Positions 51,251 through 60,244 of a stretch of 63,980 nucleotides of DNA are shown one piece after another (within the stretch, counting starts at the first letter, position 1; each line of letters opens with the position of its first letter). Under the pieces are notes generated by a model that was not told the origin of the DNA, did no database searches, and saw only the letters and a list, made by a program, of their open reading frames with translations. The stretch lies in the NCBI GenBank assembly GCA_039185015.1, contig JBCDAU010000032.1, positions 1 to 63,980 of the forward strand. Reading direction: 5' to 3'. The stretch is from JBCBSZ01 sp039185015. Lineage in GTDB: Bacteria; Actinomycetota; Acidimicrobiia; Acidimicrobiales; Poriferisodalaceae. The translations under genes were made by a program, and so were the position numbers.

Positions 51251-53911
51251 ACGTGAAACGGGAGTGTCATGGCCGAGCAGAGCGGGCGGTGGCGCATCGA
51301 AGCGGGTCCGCAGCTCGCGGAGGGGCATCGGCCGGTCGAGCCCGAATCCCTGAGCTCGGCGACAGCCCAGCGCGAGGAGCTCGTGCACGTGCAGCTCCGT
51401 CTCCACGCCTTCGGCCACGACGTCGTGCCCGAGGGACTGGGCGAGCCCGACGATCGAGCGGACCAACACCGTGTCGTCCGGCTCGGTGCCGAGCCCGTCG
51501 ACGAAGCTGCGGTCGATCTTGATGACGTCGACCGGGAGCTTGCGCAGGATCGCCATCGAGGAGAAGCCGGTACCGAAGTCGTCGAGGGCGATCGTGCAGC
51601 CGGCTGCCGACAGCTCGTCGATGACGCCGAACGTCTCCGGCGCTGCGATGGCTGTCTCCGTGAGCTCGACGCACACCCGAGAGGTCGGGAGTCCGGCTCG
51701 TGCGAACTCGCCGAGGTAGTACTCGACGAGGTCGGGCTCACCGAGCTGCTTGGCCGACAGGTTGAGCCGGACCGTGAGGTCGTTCGGCCAGTCGGCGGCG
51801 TCCTGTGCGGCCCGGTGGGCGACGAAGCGGCCGATCTCGCCGATCAGCCCGGTCTCCTCGGCGATCTCGATGAACTCTCCGGCCGAGACCGGGTGGTCGC
51901 GAGCGGGGTCGTTCCAGCGCAGGAGCGCCTCGGCGCCGAGCAGCCTCCCGGTCGCCAGGTCGTACTCCGGTTGGTAGTGGAGCTCGAGCTCGTCCTCGCT
52001 CAACGCACGCCGGAGGCCTTCCTCGATCCGGTGTCGGTGGGCGACCCGCTCCTCCATCGTCACGTCGAACCTGACGATGCGGTTCCGGCCCTGTCGCTTC
52101 GCGTCGTACATCGCGAGGTCGGCGCGGCGGATCGCCTCGGTCGGGCTCGTGCCCGCCGGCACGTGCGCGATGCCGATGCTGCCGGTGGGGTTCACGATGA
52201 CGCCATCGAGCTCCATCGGCGACCGGAGCGCCCGGAGCAGCGCGTCGGCGAGGAGGTCGGTCTCCTCCGCCGTGGTCCCGACCGCGACGAGGAATTCGTC
52301 CCCGCCGACGCGACCGAGGTGGCACCGGGGATCGACGGCCGACTGGAGCCGCTGCGCAACCGAACGCAGGAGGTGGTCGCCCAGCTCGTGGCCGAGCGTG
52401 TCGTTGACGTCCTTGAACCCGTCGAGGTCGACGAACACCGTCGAGAACGGCTCGCCGCTGTCGGAGAGCTCACCGACCGCCTCCATCAGCCCCGATCGAT
52501 CCAGCAGACCGGTGAGGTCGTCGTGCGTGGCCTGGTGGGCCAGCTGTCGCTCGATCGCGACCTGCTCCGTCCGATCGACGCCGAGCGTCACCACCCCTTC
52601 GACGTTGCCGTCGTCGTCGAACACCGGTGCCGCGGAGATCTCGTACCACTTGATCTCGCTGCCCACCGTCCACGAGTGCCACCGGTCGGGCCGTCCGCTC
52701 TCGACGACGTGCTCGATGCGTTCGGCGACCTCGGGCGGTGCGGCTCCGGCCTCGATGAGCGAGTGGAGATTCGAACCCGGCCACTTGTCGTAGTTGGTGA
52801 ACACGACCTCGAGGTCCCGGTCGTAGAGCGTGAAGGTGCCCGGCGCGTGCTCGAGCATCGCCTCGAGCCGCCGACGGAGCTGGCCGATCTCGTGTCGGTT
52901 GGCGTCCTCCTCGGTCAGATCCTCGGCGAAGGACACGTAGCGCAGATCCCCAGAACCCAACCGGACGCGACTCGACTGCAGTCGCACCCGCACCGTCGAC
53001 TCGTCGCCGCGGAGGTAGCGGATCTCCTGGTAGATCTGACTGTCCTGCTCCCGCGCCAGCACCCTCTCGCGGTCGTCGGCGTCGAAGTCCTCCTGCACGG
53101 TCAGGTCCTCTGGCACCGAGCCGACGAGCTCGTCGAGCTCGTAGCCGACGAGGTCGACGTAGGCCTGGTTCGCCCAGATGAGCCGCAGCTCCCCGTCGCG
53201 GACGTTGAAGGCGTGGGAGCACCGTTCCAGCGTCTCCTGGAGGAGCTCGCCGTCTTCGAGGCGCTCCTCGAGCTCGCGCACCTTCGTGAGGTCCTCGTTG
53301 CGGGTCGAGATGGACCGGATCTCGCCGGACGGCCAGCAGAACGCCTTCGACGTCGCCCGGATCGGAACCTCGGATCCGTCCGCCTTGACGACGAGGTACT
53401 CCTCGACGATCTCGCTGCGCGCACGGAGCTCCCGGAGCGTGCGGTCGACGCGCGCGTGGGACTCCGGGGCGAGCCCCGCCCTCACGTCCTCGTCGGCGAC
53501 GACGATCTCGCCACGACCCGTCGTCTCACCCCACGATTCGCTCACGGCGACCAGACGCCCGTCGCCGCGGCGCACCGACACGGCCTGGCTGGTCCAGCCG
53601 GCGTAGAGGTGGTCGAAGGAGCGGGCGGTGAGCAGCGCCGTGGCGACGACCGCCACGATCGGCTCGACCAGGTCGGCGCGGGCCGCCGGGCTGAACCGCA
53701 CCTCGGCCTCGCCAGCCGTCAGGGTGCCGACGTCGTCGCGGTCGAGGGTTCCGGAGCGGTGGCTCACGACACCGGGCTCCGGAGAGATCTCGATCCCTCG
53801 GAGACCGTCGGCGACCAGCGTCTCGGCGAGCGCCGCGATCCCCGCTCCCGCCGCGTCCCGCGGATGCGCAGCGAGGATGCCCACCGCATCGACTCCGCGT
53901 TGTCCCACCAT
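51239..53911 (-). CDS. PAS-GGDEF-EAL protein (mirror copy)
   Basis: Exact inverted copy of 10070-12742, identical 890-residue protein. Confidence 0.91.
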   Translation of the reverse strand: MVGQRGVDAVGILAAHPRDAAGAGIAALAETLVADGLRGIEISPEPGVVSHRSGTLDRDDVGTLTAGEAEVRFSPAARADLVEPIVAVVATALLTARSFDHLYAGWTSQAVSVRRGDGRLVAVSESWGETTGRGEIVVADEDVRAGLAPESHARVDRTLRELRARSEIVEEYLVVKADGSEVPIRATSKAFCWPSGEIRSISTRNEDLTKVRELEERLEDGELLQETLERCSHAFNVRDGELRLIWANQAYVDLVGYELDELVGSVPEDLTVQEDFDADDRERVLAREQDSQIYQEIRYLRGDESTVRVRLQSSRVRLGSGDLRYVSFAEDLTEEDANRHEIGQLRRRLEAMLEHAPGTFTLYDRDLEVVFTNYDKWPGSNLHSLIEAGAAPPEVAERIEHVVESGRPDRWHSWTVGSEIKWYEISAAPVFDDDGNVEGVVTLGVDRTEQVAIERQLAHQATHDDLTGLLDRSGLMEAVGELSDSGEPFSTVFVDLDGFKDVNDTLGHELGDHLLRSVAQRLQSAVDPRCHLGRVGGDEFLVAVGTTAEETDLLADALLRALRSPMELDGVIVNPTGSIGIAHVPAGTSPTEAIRRADLAMYDAKRQGRNRIVRFDVTMEERVAHRHRIEEGLRRALSEDELELHYQPEYDLATGRLLGAEALLRWNDPARDHPVSAGEFIEIAEETGLIGEIGRFVAHRAAQDAADWPNDLTVRLNLSAKQLGEPDLVEYYLGEFARAGLPTSRVCVELTETAIAAPETFGVIDELSAAGCTIALDDFGTGFSSMAILRKLPVDVIKIDRSFVDGLGTEPDDTVLVRSIVGLAQSLGHDVVAEGVETELHVHELLALGCRRAQGFGLDRPMPLRELRTRFDAPPPALLGHDTPVSRLIP

Positions 53912-53946
53912 CGCCGACTCCCAGCCTGACGTGGTCCCATCGGTCG

Positions 53947-53960
53947 GTGACGCCGGACAC
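53947..53960. promoter_or_regulatory. Weak Crp/GlxR-like site (mirror copy)
   Basis: Exact inverted copy of 10021-10034. Confidence 0.25.
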
Positions 53961-54010
53961 TGAGGGATGTTCGACGTGAGAAGCTTCGGGGCCCGAGGGG
54001 AGGAGAGGGG

Positions 54011-55201
54011 ATGTCTGGAGCACTCGATGGGGTGAAGGTCGTCGACGTGAGCGCGGTGATGTCGGGGCCGCTGGCGGCGACGATCCTCGCCGATCAGGGC
54101 GCCGACGTGATCAAGGTCGAGCCGCCCATGCTCGGCGACATCCTGCGCCATCTCGGCAGCAACAAGAACGGCATGTCCGGCATGTTCCACGTCGCCAACC
54201 GGGGGAAGCGATCGGTCGTGCTCGACCTCCGACAGGACGAGGGCATCGCGCTGCTGCGGGAGCTCGCTGCGGACGCCGACGTGTTCATCCAGAACTTCCG
54301 ACCCGGCGTGGCCGACCGCATGGGCATCGGCTTCGAGGAGCTGAGCGCGGGCAACCCCGGCCTGGTCTACTGCTCGATCAGCGGGTTCGGATCGGAGGGC
54401 CCGTACTCCGGGCAGCGGGTCTACGACAACGTCATCCAGGTCTACTCCGGGCTCGCCGACATCCAGGGCGACCCGATGAGCGGCGAGCCGCAGCTCCACC
54501 GGCAGCTGCTGTGCGACAAGCTGACCTCGGTCACGGCCGCGAGCGCGATCGCCTCGGCGCTCTATGCCCGCGAGACCGGTCGTGGCGGCCAGCACATCGA
54601 TCTCGCGATGCTCGACGCGGCGATCGCGTTCCACTGGCCCGACTCCGGCGCCGATCACACGTTGCTCGACGACGACGTCGCCCATCAGCCGACGATCGGG
54701 TCCAACTACTCGCTCATGGCCTTCGCCGACGGGTGGGGCACGGCGACCCCGCTGTCCGACTCGGAGTTCCGCGGTTGGTGCAAGGCCTACGGGCGTGAGG
54801 ACATCGCCGACGACGAGCGCTTCTCGACCCTCCCGGCGCGGATGGCCAACCTCCCGGCCTTCCTCGAGGTCGCCGCCGAGGTGGGCGCCGTCGCCGAGAC
54901 CATGCCCAAGGAGGAGGCGGCGGCCAAGATGGCGGCCGAAGACGTGCCGTCGGGGATCGTGCGCACGATCGACGAGCTCCACGAGGACCCGCAAGTCGTG
55001 CACAACGAGGTGTTCGTGGAGCGCGAGCACCCGCTGGCCGGCCGCCTGCGCGAACCGCGGCCGGCCGCCCGCTTCTCCGCCACGCCGGCGGCACCGGGCG
55101 GGCCGGCACCGGCCCTCGGCCAGCACACCGACGAAGTGCTCGCCGAGCTGGGGCACGGCGACCGGATCGCGGATCTGCGCGAACGGGGCATCGTGGCCTG
55201 A
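54011..55201 (+). CDS. CaiB/BaiF CoA-transferase (mirror copy)
   Basis: Exact inverted copy of 8780-9970, identical 396-residue protein. Confidence 0.88.
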   Translation: MSGALDGVKVVDVSAVMSGPLAATILADQGADVIKVEPPMLGDILRHLGSNKNGMSGMFHVANRGKRSVVLDLRQDEGIALLRELAADADVFIQNFRPGVADRMGIGFEELSAGNPGLVYCSISGFGSEGPYSGQRVYDNVIQVYSGLADIQGDPMSGEPQLHRQLLCDKLTSVTAASAIASALYARETGRGGQHIDLAMLDAAIAFHWPDSGADHTLLDDDVAHQPTIGSNYSLMAFADGWGTATPLSDSEFRGWCKAYGREDIADDERFSTLPARMANLPAFLEVAAEVGAVAETMPKEEAAAKMAAEDVPSGIVRTIDELHEDPQVVHNEVFVEREHPLAGRLREPRPAARFSATPAAPGGPAPALGQHTDEVLAELGHGDRIADLRERGIVA

Positions 55202-55214
55202 GAAGATCGCGGCC

Positions 55215-56546
55215 ATGAGCGAGCCCTTCTTCACCGATGTGGTCGAGCCGGTCAGGTACGCCGGGCCGGAGTCCGATGATCCGTTGAGCTTTCGTTGGTA
55301 CGACGCGGACCGTGTGGTGGCGGGTCGGTCGATGGCCGAGCATCTGCGCTTCGCGGTGTGTTACTGGCACTCGTTCAACTGGACGGGGTTCGACATCTTC
55401 GGTGCGGGAACGCTGGATCGTCCGTGGTTGGAGGCACCGGGCGATCAGCTGGGGCACGCCAGGGCGAAGATGGCGGCCGCGTTCGAGTTTTTCGACAAGC
55501 TCGGTGTGCCCTTCTTCTGCTTCCACGACCGTGACATCGCACCGGAGGGCGCGTCGTTCAAGGAATCGTGCGCGCTGCTCGACACCATGGTCGACGAGGC
55601 CGCTGCGCACATGGCGCGCACCGGCACCCGGCTGCTGTGGGGCACGGCCAACCTGTTCTCCAACCCGCGGTACGCGGCGGGTGCGGCCACCAACCCGGAC
55701 CCGGAGCTGTTCGCGTACGCGGCCGGTCAGGTGAAGCACTGTCTGGACGCGACCCATCGTCTGGGAGGCGAGAACTACGTCCTGTGGGGTGGGCGCGAGG
55801 GCTACGAGACGTTGCTGAACACCGATCTGGCGCGTGAGCTCGATCAGTTGGGCCGGTTCCTCACGTTGGTGGTGGAGCACAAGCACGCGATCGGGTTCGA
55901 GGGCACGATCCTGATCGAGCCCAAGCCGTTCGAGCCGACGAAGCATCAGTACGACTACGACGTCGCCGCGGTGCACGCCTTCCTCCAGCGCTACGGGCTG
56001 GCCGAGGAGATCAAGGTCAACATCGAGGTCAACCACGCGACCCTGTCGGGCCATGACTTCGCCCACGAGGTCGCGGCGGCGGTGACCGCGGGGATCTTCG
56101 GTTCGATCGATGCCAACGCCGGTGATGACCGGCTCGGGTGGGACGTCGATCGGTTCCCGGTGTCGGTCGAGCAGATGAGCCTGGGCATGTACGAGATCCT
56201 GCGCGGCGGTGGGTTCACCACCGGCGGGTTGAACTTCGACGCGAAGCTGCGCCGCCAGTCGAGCGACCGCAGCGATCTGTTCCACGCCCACATCGGGGGC
56301 ATGGACACCATGGCTCGTGCCCTGCTGGTCGCGGCGGCGATGCTCGACGACGGCGCCCTCGAAGACGTCCGCCGTGACCGCTATGCGGGCTGGGACGGAG
56401 AGCTGGGCCGGGGGATCAGCGACGGATCGATGTCGTTGGCCGACCTCCATGCCAGGGCGATGGATGCCGCCGAGCCGGGCCACGTCTCCGGACGCCAGGA
56501 GGCACTCGAGAACCTCGTGGCCCGCTACGTCGAACGGGCCCGCTGA
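55215..56546 (+). CDS. xylA: Xylose isomerase (mirror copy)
   Basis: Exact inverted copy of 7435-8766, identical 443-residue protein. Confidence 0.93.
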   Translation: MSEPFFTDVVEPVRYAGPESDDPLSFRWYDADRVVAGRSMAEHLRFAVCYWHSFNWTGFDIFGAGTLDRPWLEAPGDQLGHARAKMAAAFEFFDKLGVPFFCFHDRDIAPEGASFKESCALLDTMVDEAAAHMARTGTRLLWGTANLFSNPRYAAGAATNPDPELFAYAAGQVKHCLDATHRLGGENYVLWGGREGYETLLNTDLARELDQLGRFLTLVVEHKHAIGFEGTILIEPKPFEPTKHQYDYDVAAVHAFLQRYGLAEEIKVNIEVNHATLSGHDFAHEVAAAVTAGIFGSIDANAGDDRLGWDVDRFPVSVEQMSLGMYEILRGGGFTTGGLNFDAKLRRQSSDRSDLFHAHIGGMDTMARALLVAAAMLDDGALEDVRRDRYAGWDGELGRGISDGSMSLADLHARAMDAAEPGHVSGRQEALENLVARYVERAR

Positions 56547-57967
56547 TGGCGCTGGTCTGCGGGGTCGACTCGTCGACCCAGTCGACCAAGGTCGAGCTCC
56601 GCGACGTCGACACCGGAGCGGTCGTCGGCGCGGCCTCCGCTCCGCACCCACCCACCGAACCGCCCGTGAGCGAGCAGGATCCGACGTCGTGGTGGGAGGC
56701 CTTGACCTCGGCCCTCGGCCAGGTCGCCGACCACCTCGGCGACGTCGTCGCGATCTCGGTGGCTGGGCAGCAGCACGGCATGGTGCTGGTCGACGAGGCC
56801 GGTGAGGTCATCCGGCCGGCCAAGCTCTGGAACGACACGACGTCCTCGCCGCAGGCCGACGCATTGGTCGAGCGCCTCGGCGCGGAGGGCTGGGCTCGGG
56901 CCTGCGGCTCGGTGCCGGTCGCGGCCTTCACGGTCACGAAGCTGGCGTGGGTCGCCGAGCACGAGCCGGAGCTCGTGCCCCGCATCGCGAAGGCCATGCT
57001 CCCCCACGACTACCTGACCTGGCGGCTGTCCGGTGAGCACGTGACCGATCGGGGTGACGCCTCCGGCTCAGGATGGTGGGATCCGACCGGCGGCGAGTAC
57101 CGGCCCGATCTGCTCGCGCTCGCGGTCGACGATGCCGAGGTGGCGCTGCCGCGGGTGCTCGGCCCGTCCGAGTCGGCCGGCACCGTCGTGGCCGACGTCG
57201 GCCTGCCGTCGACCACGGTCGTCGGACCGGGCACCGGCGACAACATGGGTGCCGCGCTGGGACTGGGCCTGCGTGCGGGCGACGCCGTGATCTCGCTCGG
57301 GACCTCGGGCACGGCCTTCGCGGTGTCCGACACGCCGACGGCCGATCCCAGCGGGTTCGTGGCCGGCTTCGCCGACGCGACCGGCCGGTACCTGCCGTTG
57401 GTCTGCACGCTGAACGCCACGAAGGTCACCGACGCCGTCCAGCGATGGCTGGGTGTCGGGCGCGACGAGCTGGTCCGCCTCGCTCTGGCGGCCGAGGCCG
57501 GCGGCCCGGTGCTCGTGCCCTATCTCGACGGTGAGCGCACACCCAACCTGCCGGACGCGACGGGCGTGTTCGTCGGCCTGCGGACCTCGACCGACCAGGC
57601 CGACCTCGCCCGCGCCGCGCACCTCGGCGTCGTCTGCGGTCTCCTCGACGGCGTCGATGCGCTGGTCGATGCCGGGGTGACCCTCGGCGGGCGCCGCTTC
57701 CTCGTCGGCGGCGGCGCGAGATCCGCCGCCTACCGGCAGCTGCTCGCCGATGCGTCCGGCGCCCCGATCGTCGTCCCGCACACCGATGAGACGGTGGCCG
57801 CTGGGGCGGCCGTGCAGGCCGCAGTGGTCGCCACGGGTCGGTCGTTCGACGACGTGGTCGAGGCCTGGGGTCTCGGAGCCGGCGACACCGTCGCCCCCCG
57901 GCGGGACGCCGACGCTGCGACCATCCGTGCGTCGTACGCTCGAGCCCGGGAGCTGGCCACGGGCTAG
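56546..57967 (+). CDS. xylB: Xylulokinase (mirror copy)
   Basis: Exact inverted copy of 6014-7435, identical 473-residue protein, with the same 1-bp overlap with xylA. Confidence 0.92.
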   Translation: MALVCGVDSSTQSTKVELRDVDTGAVVGAASAPHPPTEPPVSEQDPTSWWEALTSALGQVADHLGDVVAISVAGQQHGMVLVDEAGEVIRPAKLWNDTTSSPQADALVERLGAEGWARACGSVPVAAFTVTKLAWVAEHEPELVPRIAKAMLPHDYLTWRLSGEHVTDRGDASGSGWWDPTGGEYRPDLLALAVDDAEVALPRVLGPSESAGTVVADVGLPSTTVVGPGTGDNMGAALGLGLRAGDAVISLGTSGTAFAVSDTPTADPSGFVAGFADATGRYLPLVCTLNATKVTDAVQRWLGVGRDELVRLALAAEAGGPVLVPYLDGERTPNLPDATGVFVGLRTSTDQADLARAAHLGVVCGLLDGVDALVDAGVTLGGRRFLVGGGARSAAYRQLLADASGAPIVVPHTDETVAAGAAVQAAVVATGRSFDDVVEAWGLGAGDTVAPRRDADAATIRASYARARELATG

Positions 57968-57976
57968 GGAGGGCGC

Positions 57977-58531
57977 ATGGCGAAGGGCAAGTTCGACGAG
58001 GACCCCGACTACCTGGACGTGGTGAGGCCGGCGGAGGAACCGGTCGAGACCCAGGCCTGGGACGGCTCCGACCCGATCCCGTACCCGGACATCGCCGGTG
58101 GCGACCTCGACGCCGACAAGGTCAAGGCCGACGGCCCGGTCGACCTCCGCCCCGGCCAGACCGATCCGGGGTACTCGAACGGTGTCGCCCCGATCGGCGC
58201 CAAGACACCGGATCTCGTCGACGGGTCGTTCCAGATCAAGGTCGAGGGGTCGGGCATCACCACGCACGTCAGCGGCACGATGGACAACGGGACGAGCGAG
58301 AACTCGGCGCCATCGGGTGAGACGACGCGCGACGAGCCTTCCGAAGACCCCGACCCCGAGCCCGACCCGGAGCCGGACCCCGATCCGGACCCGTCGGGCG
58401 AGTCGCTCACGGGGTCCGAGGTCGACGTCGACGGCCTGCTCGATCGCACCGATGCCCTCGTCGACCCGGCCGCCGAGCCGGCCCTCTCGGTCGAGCCTCC
58501 GGTCTCGCACGAGGGCGACCTCGAGGGCTGA
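57977..58531 (+). CDS. Acidic hypothetical protein (mirror copy)
   Basis: Exact inverted copy of 5450-6004, identical 184-residue protein. Confidence 0.64.
   Translation: MAKGKFDEDPDYLDVVRPAEEPVETQAWDGSDPIPYPDIAGGDLDADKVKADGPVDLRPGQTDPGYSNGVAPIGAKTPDLVDGSFQIKVEGSGITTHVSGTMDNGTSENSAPSGETTRDEPSEDPDPEPDPEPDPDPDPSGESLTGSEVDVDGLLDRTDALVDPAAEPALSVEPPVSHEGDLEG
58346..58393 (+). repeat. Asp/Glu-Pro low-complexity repeat (mirror copy)
   Basis: Exact inverted copy of 5588-5635. Confidence 0.68.
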
Positions 58532-58538
58532 GCGTCGC

Positions 58539-58814
58539 TTAGGTCTCGCCGATCACCCGTTCGGCCACCCAGAACCCGCCGAGGGGGATGACGGCGGCGA
58601 ACATCACGATCAACGTCCGCCCCCAGTCCCACACGAGGTCCTCCTTCGCCTGGAGCACGGCGACCGCGTAGACGAGGAAGATCACGCCGTGCACCGGTCC
58701 GGCGATCGCGACGAGGTCGGGTCCGTCGAGCACCCGGAACCACACGACGGCAGCGAGCAGCACGAGGTAGGACACGGCCTCGACGACGGCGATCGGTCGC
58801 AGCGGCCAGCGCAC
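58539..58814 (-). CDS. DUF3817 membrane protein (mirror copy)
   Basis: Exact inverted copy of 5167-5442, identical 91-residue protein. Confidence 0.8.
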   Translation of the reverse strand: MRWPLRPIAVVEAVSYLVLLAAVVWFRVLDGPDLVAIAGPVHGVIFLVYAVAVLQAKEDLVWDWGRTLIVMFAAVIPLGGFWVAERVIGET

Positions 58815-58815
58815 C

Positions 58816-60120
58816 TCAGTAGTCGCCGGCGAGGTCGCGCTTGGCCTGGTCCGAGGCGAGGGCGGCGTGGTTGAGGATGTTGCGCGCCATGGAGCTGTCG
58901 TGGGTCTGTGAGCGGGTCCGGTAGATCTCGCCGCGCAGCGCCCACATGTCCTGGTTCCCGGGCTCGGCGAGGGCGCAGAACTCGATGAGGTGGCAGGCGA
59001 TCGCGTGGTCGCCGGCATCGAGGGCAGCCTTCGCCCGCGCCATCACCGCGTCGGTGCCGCCCGCGAGCTCGACCCACACGCTCGCCTGTTCGGCGCGGGG
59101 AGCGGGCAGGAGGTTGTCGGGCTCGCCGTCGTACCAACCGCCGTATCGCCGCCAGACGTTTCGGACGAGGAACTGCGGATGGTCGTACACGGGCCGGAGG
59201 TAGGGCCGGTCGGCGAGGTGGGCCGGCACCTGCACCTCGTGGATGCACGTGTCGAGGCTCTTGCCCTGGTTCATGAGGGCGAGCGTCTGCGCCTCGAGGG
59301 AGTCGAGCAGCTCGGCGGTGTCCACGAGCGCCTGGACGACGCGGTCGGCGCCGAAGATCGGCAGTCCGTGGCCGGACAGCATGATCTCGGGCCGCAGCGC
59401 CGCCATCTCCCGGAGCGCCGTCGCCCAGTCGGACAGGTAGCGCTGGACCTTCTGCGGGTTCCCGGCGTTGGGCACGGCCCAGATGAACAGGTCTCCCGGG
59501 TGGAGGACCTTCATCTCGGGCACCCACGTCCACGTGGCGTCGTCGGTCTCGCCGCGGGCGTGGACGAGCTCGAAGGTGAGATCGCCGCGGGTGAAGGTCA
59601 GCTGCTTTGCGTAGGTGACGTCGGGGTCTCGATAGGTCGCCGGCCAGGACCACTCGGGGAGGTCGATGGCGAACTGGCGCCGGTTGATCGCGGTGTTCCA
59701 CCCGTTGGTCCGCTCGTATCGGCGGAAGTGCTCGGGCATGTCCTCGTGGGCATGGACGACCGGTCGCTCCCACCCCTGCTCGGCCGCCTCGGCCTCGAAG
59801 CGTGCGGTGCCGAAGACGTGGTCGATGTGGTGGTGCGAGTAGACCGCGGCCGTCACCGGTGTGGTGGGCCGCCACCCGCGGACCGCGTCGTAGATGCGGT
59901 CGATGTCGAACGGGCCGCCGGTGTCGAGGAGGACGAGACCGTCGCCGGAGTCGAGCGCGTTCACCGAGGCGATGCTCTTCAACGTCAGCAGGCCGTCGGC
60001 GATCTCCTCGCTCGCCGCCTGGCCGTCGTCGCTGCGGATGGGTTGCACCGGATGGTGCGCGTGGACGAGGTCACCGCGCCCCTGCCAGTGCTCCTCGGCC
60101 AGCTCCCGGATCGTCGCCAT
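58816..60120 (-). CDS. Alkylsulfatase-like hydrolase (mirror copy)
   Basis: Exact inverted copy of 3861-5165, identical 434-residue protein. Confidence 0.84.
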   Translation of the reverse strand: MATIRELAEEHWQGRGDLVHAHHPVQPIRSDDGQAASEEIADGLLTLKSIASVNALDSGDGLVLLDTGGPFDIDRIYDAVRGWRPTTPVTAAVYSHHHIDHVFGTARFEAEAAEQGWERPVVHAHEDMPEHFRRYERTNGWNTAINRRQFAIDLPEWSWPATYRDPDVTYAKQLTFTRGDLTFELVHARGETDDATWTWVPEMKVLHPGDLFIWAVPNAGNPQKVQRYLSDWATALREMAALRPEIMLSGHGLPIFGADRVVQALVDTAELLDSLEAQTLALMNQGKSLDTCIHEVQVPAHLADRPYLRPVYDHPQFLVRNVWRRYGGWYDGEPDNLLPAPRAEQASVWVELAGGTDAVMARAKAALDAGDHAIACHLIEFCALAEPGNQDMWALRGEIYRTRSQTHDSSMARNILNHAALASDQAKRDLAGDY

Positions 60121-60147
60121 GTCGGTCCCCCTCCAACTCGGCCCGCC

Positions 60148-60153
60148 AACCTA
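60148..60153 (-). promoter_or_regulatory. -10 box of the alkylsulfatase-like gene (mirror copy)
   Basis: Exact inverted copy of 3828-3833. Confidence 0.38.
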
Positions 60154-60209
60154 CGCGCGACCGGGACGGCCACGCCGCAGCCGCTTCAGTGGCGAGGACC
60201 TGTGGAGGA

Positions 60210-60233
60210 GGCGTGGGCTCTGGGACCCACGCC
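60210..60233 (-). terminator. Terminator after the molybdopterin oxidoreductase (mirror copy)
   Basis: Exact inverted copy of 3748-3771. Confidence 0.63.
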
Positions 60234-60244
60234 GGGACAGGAAC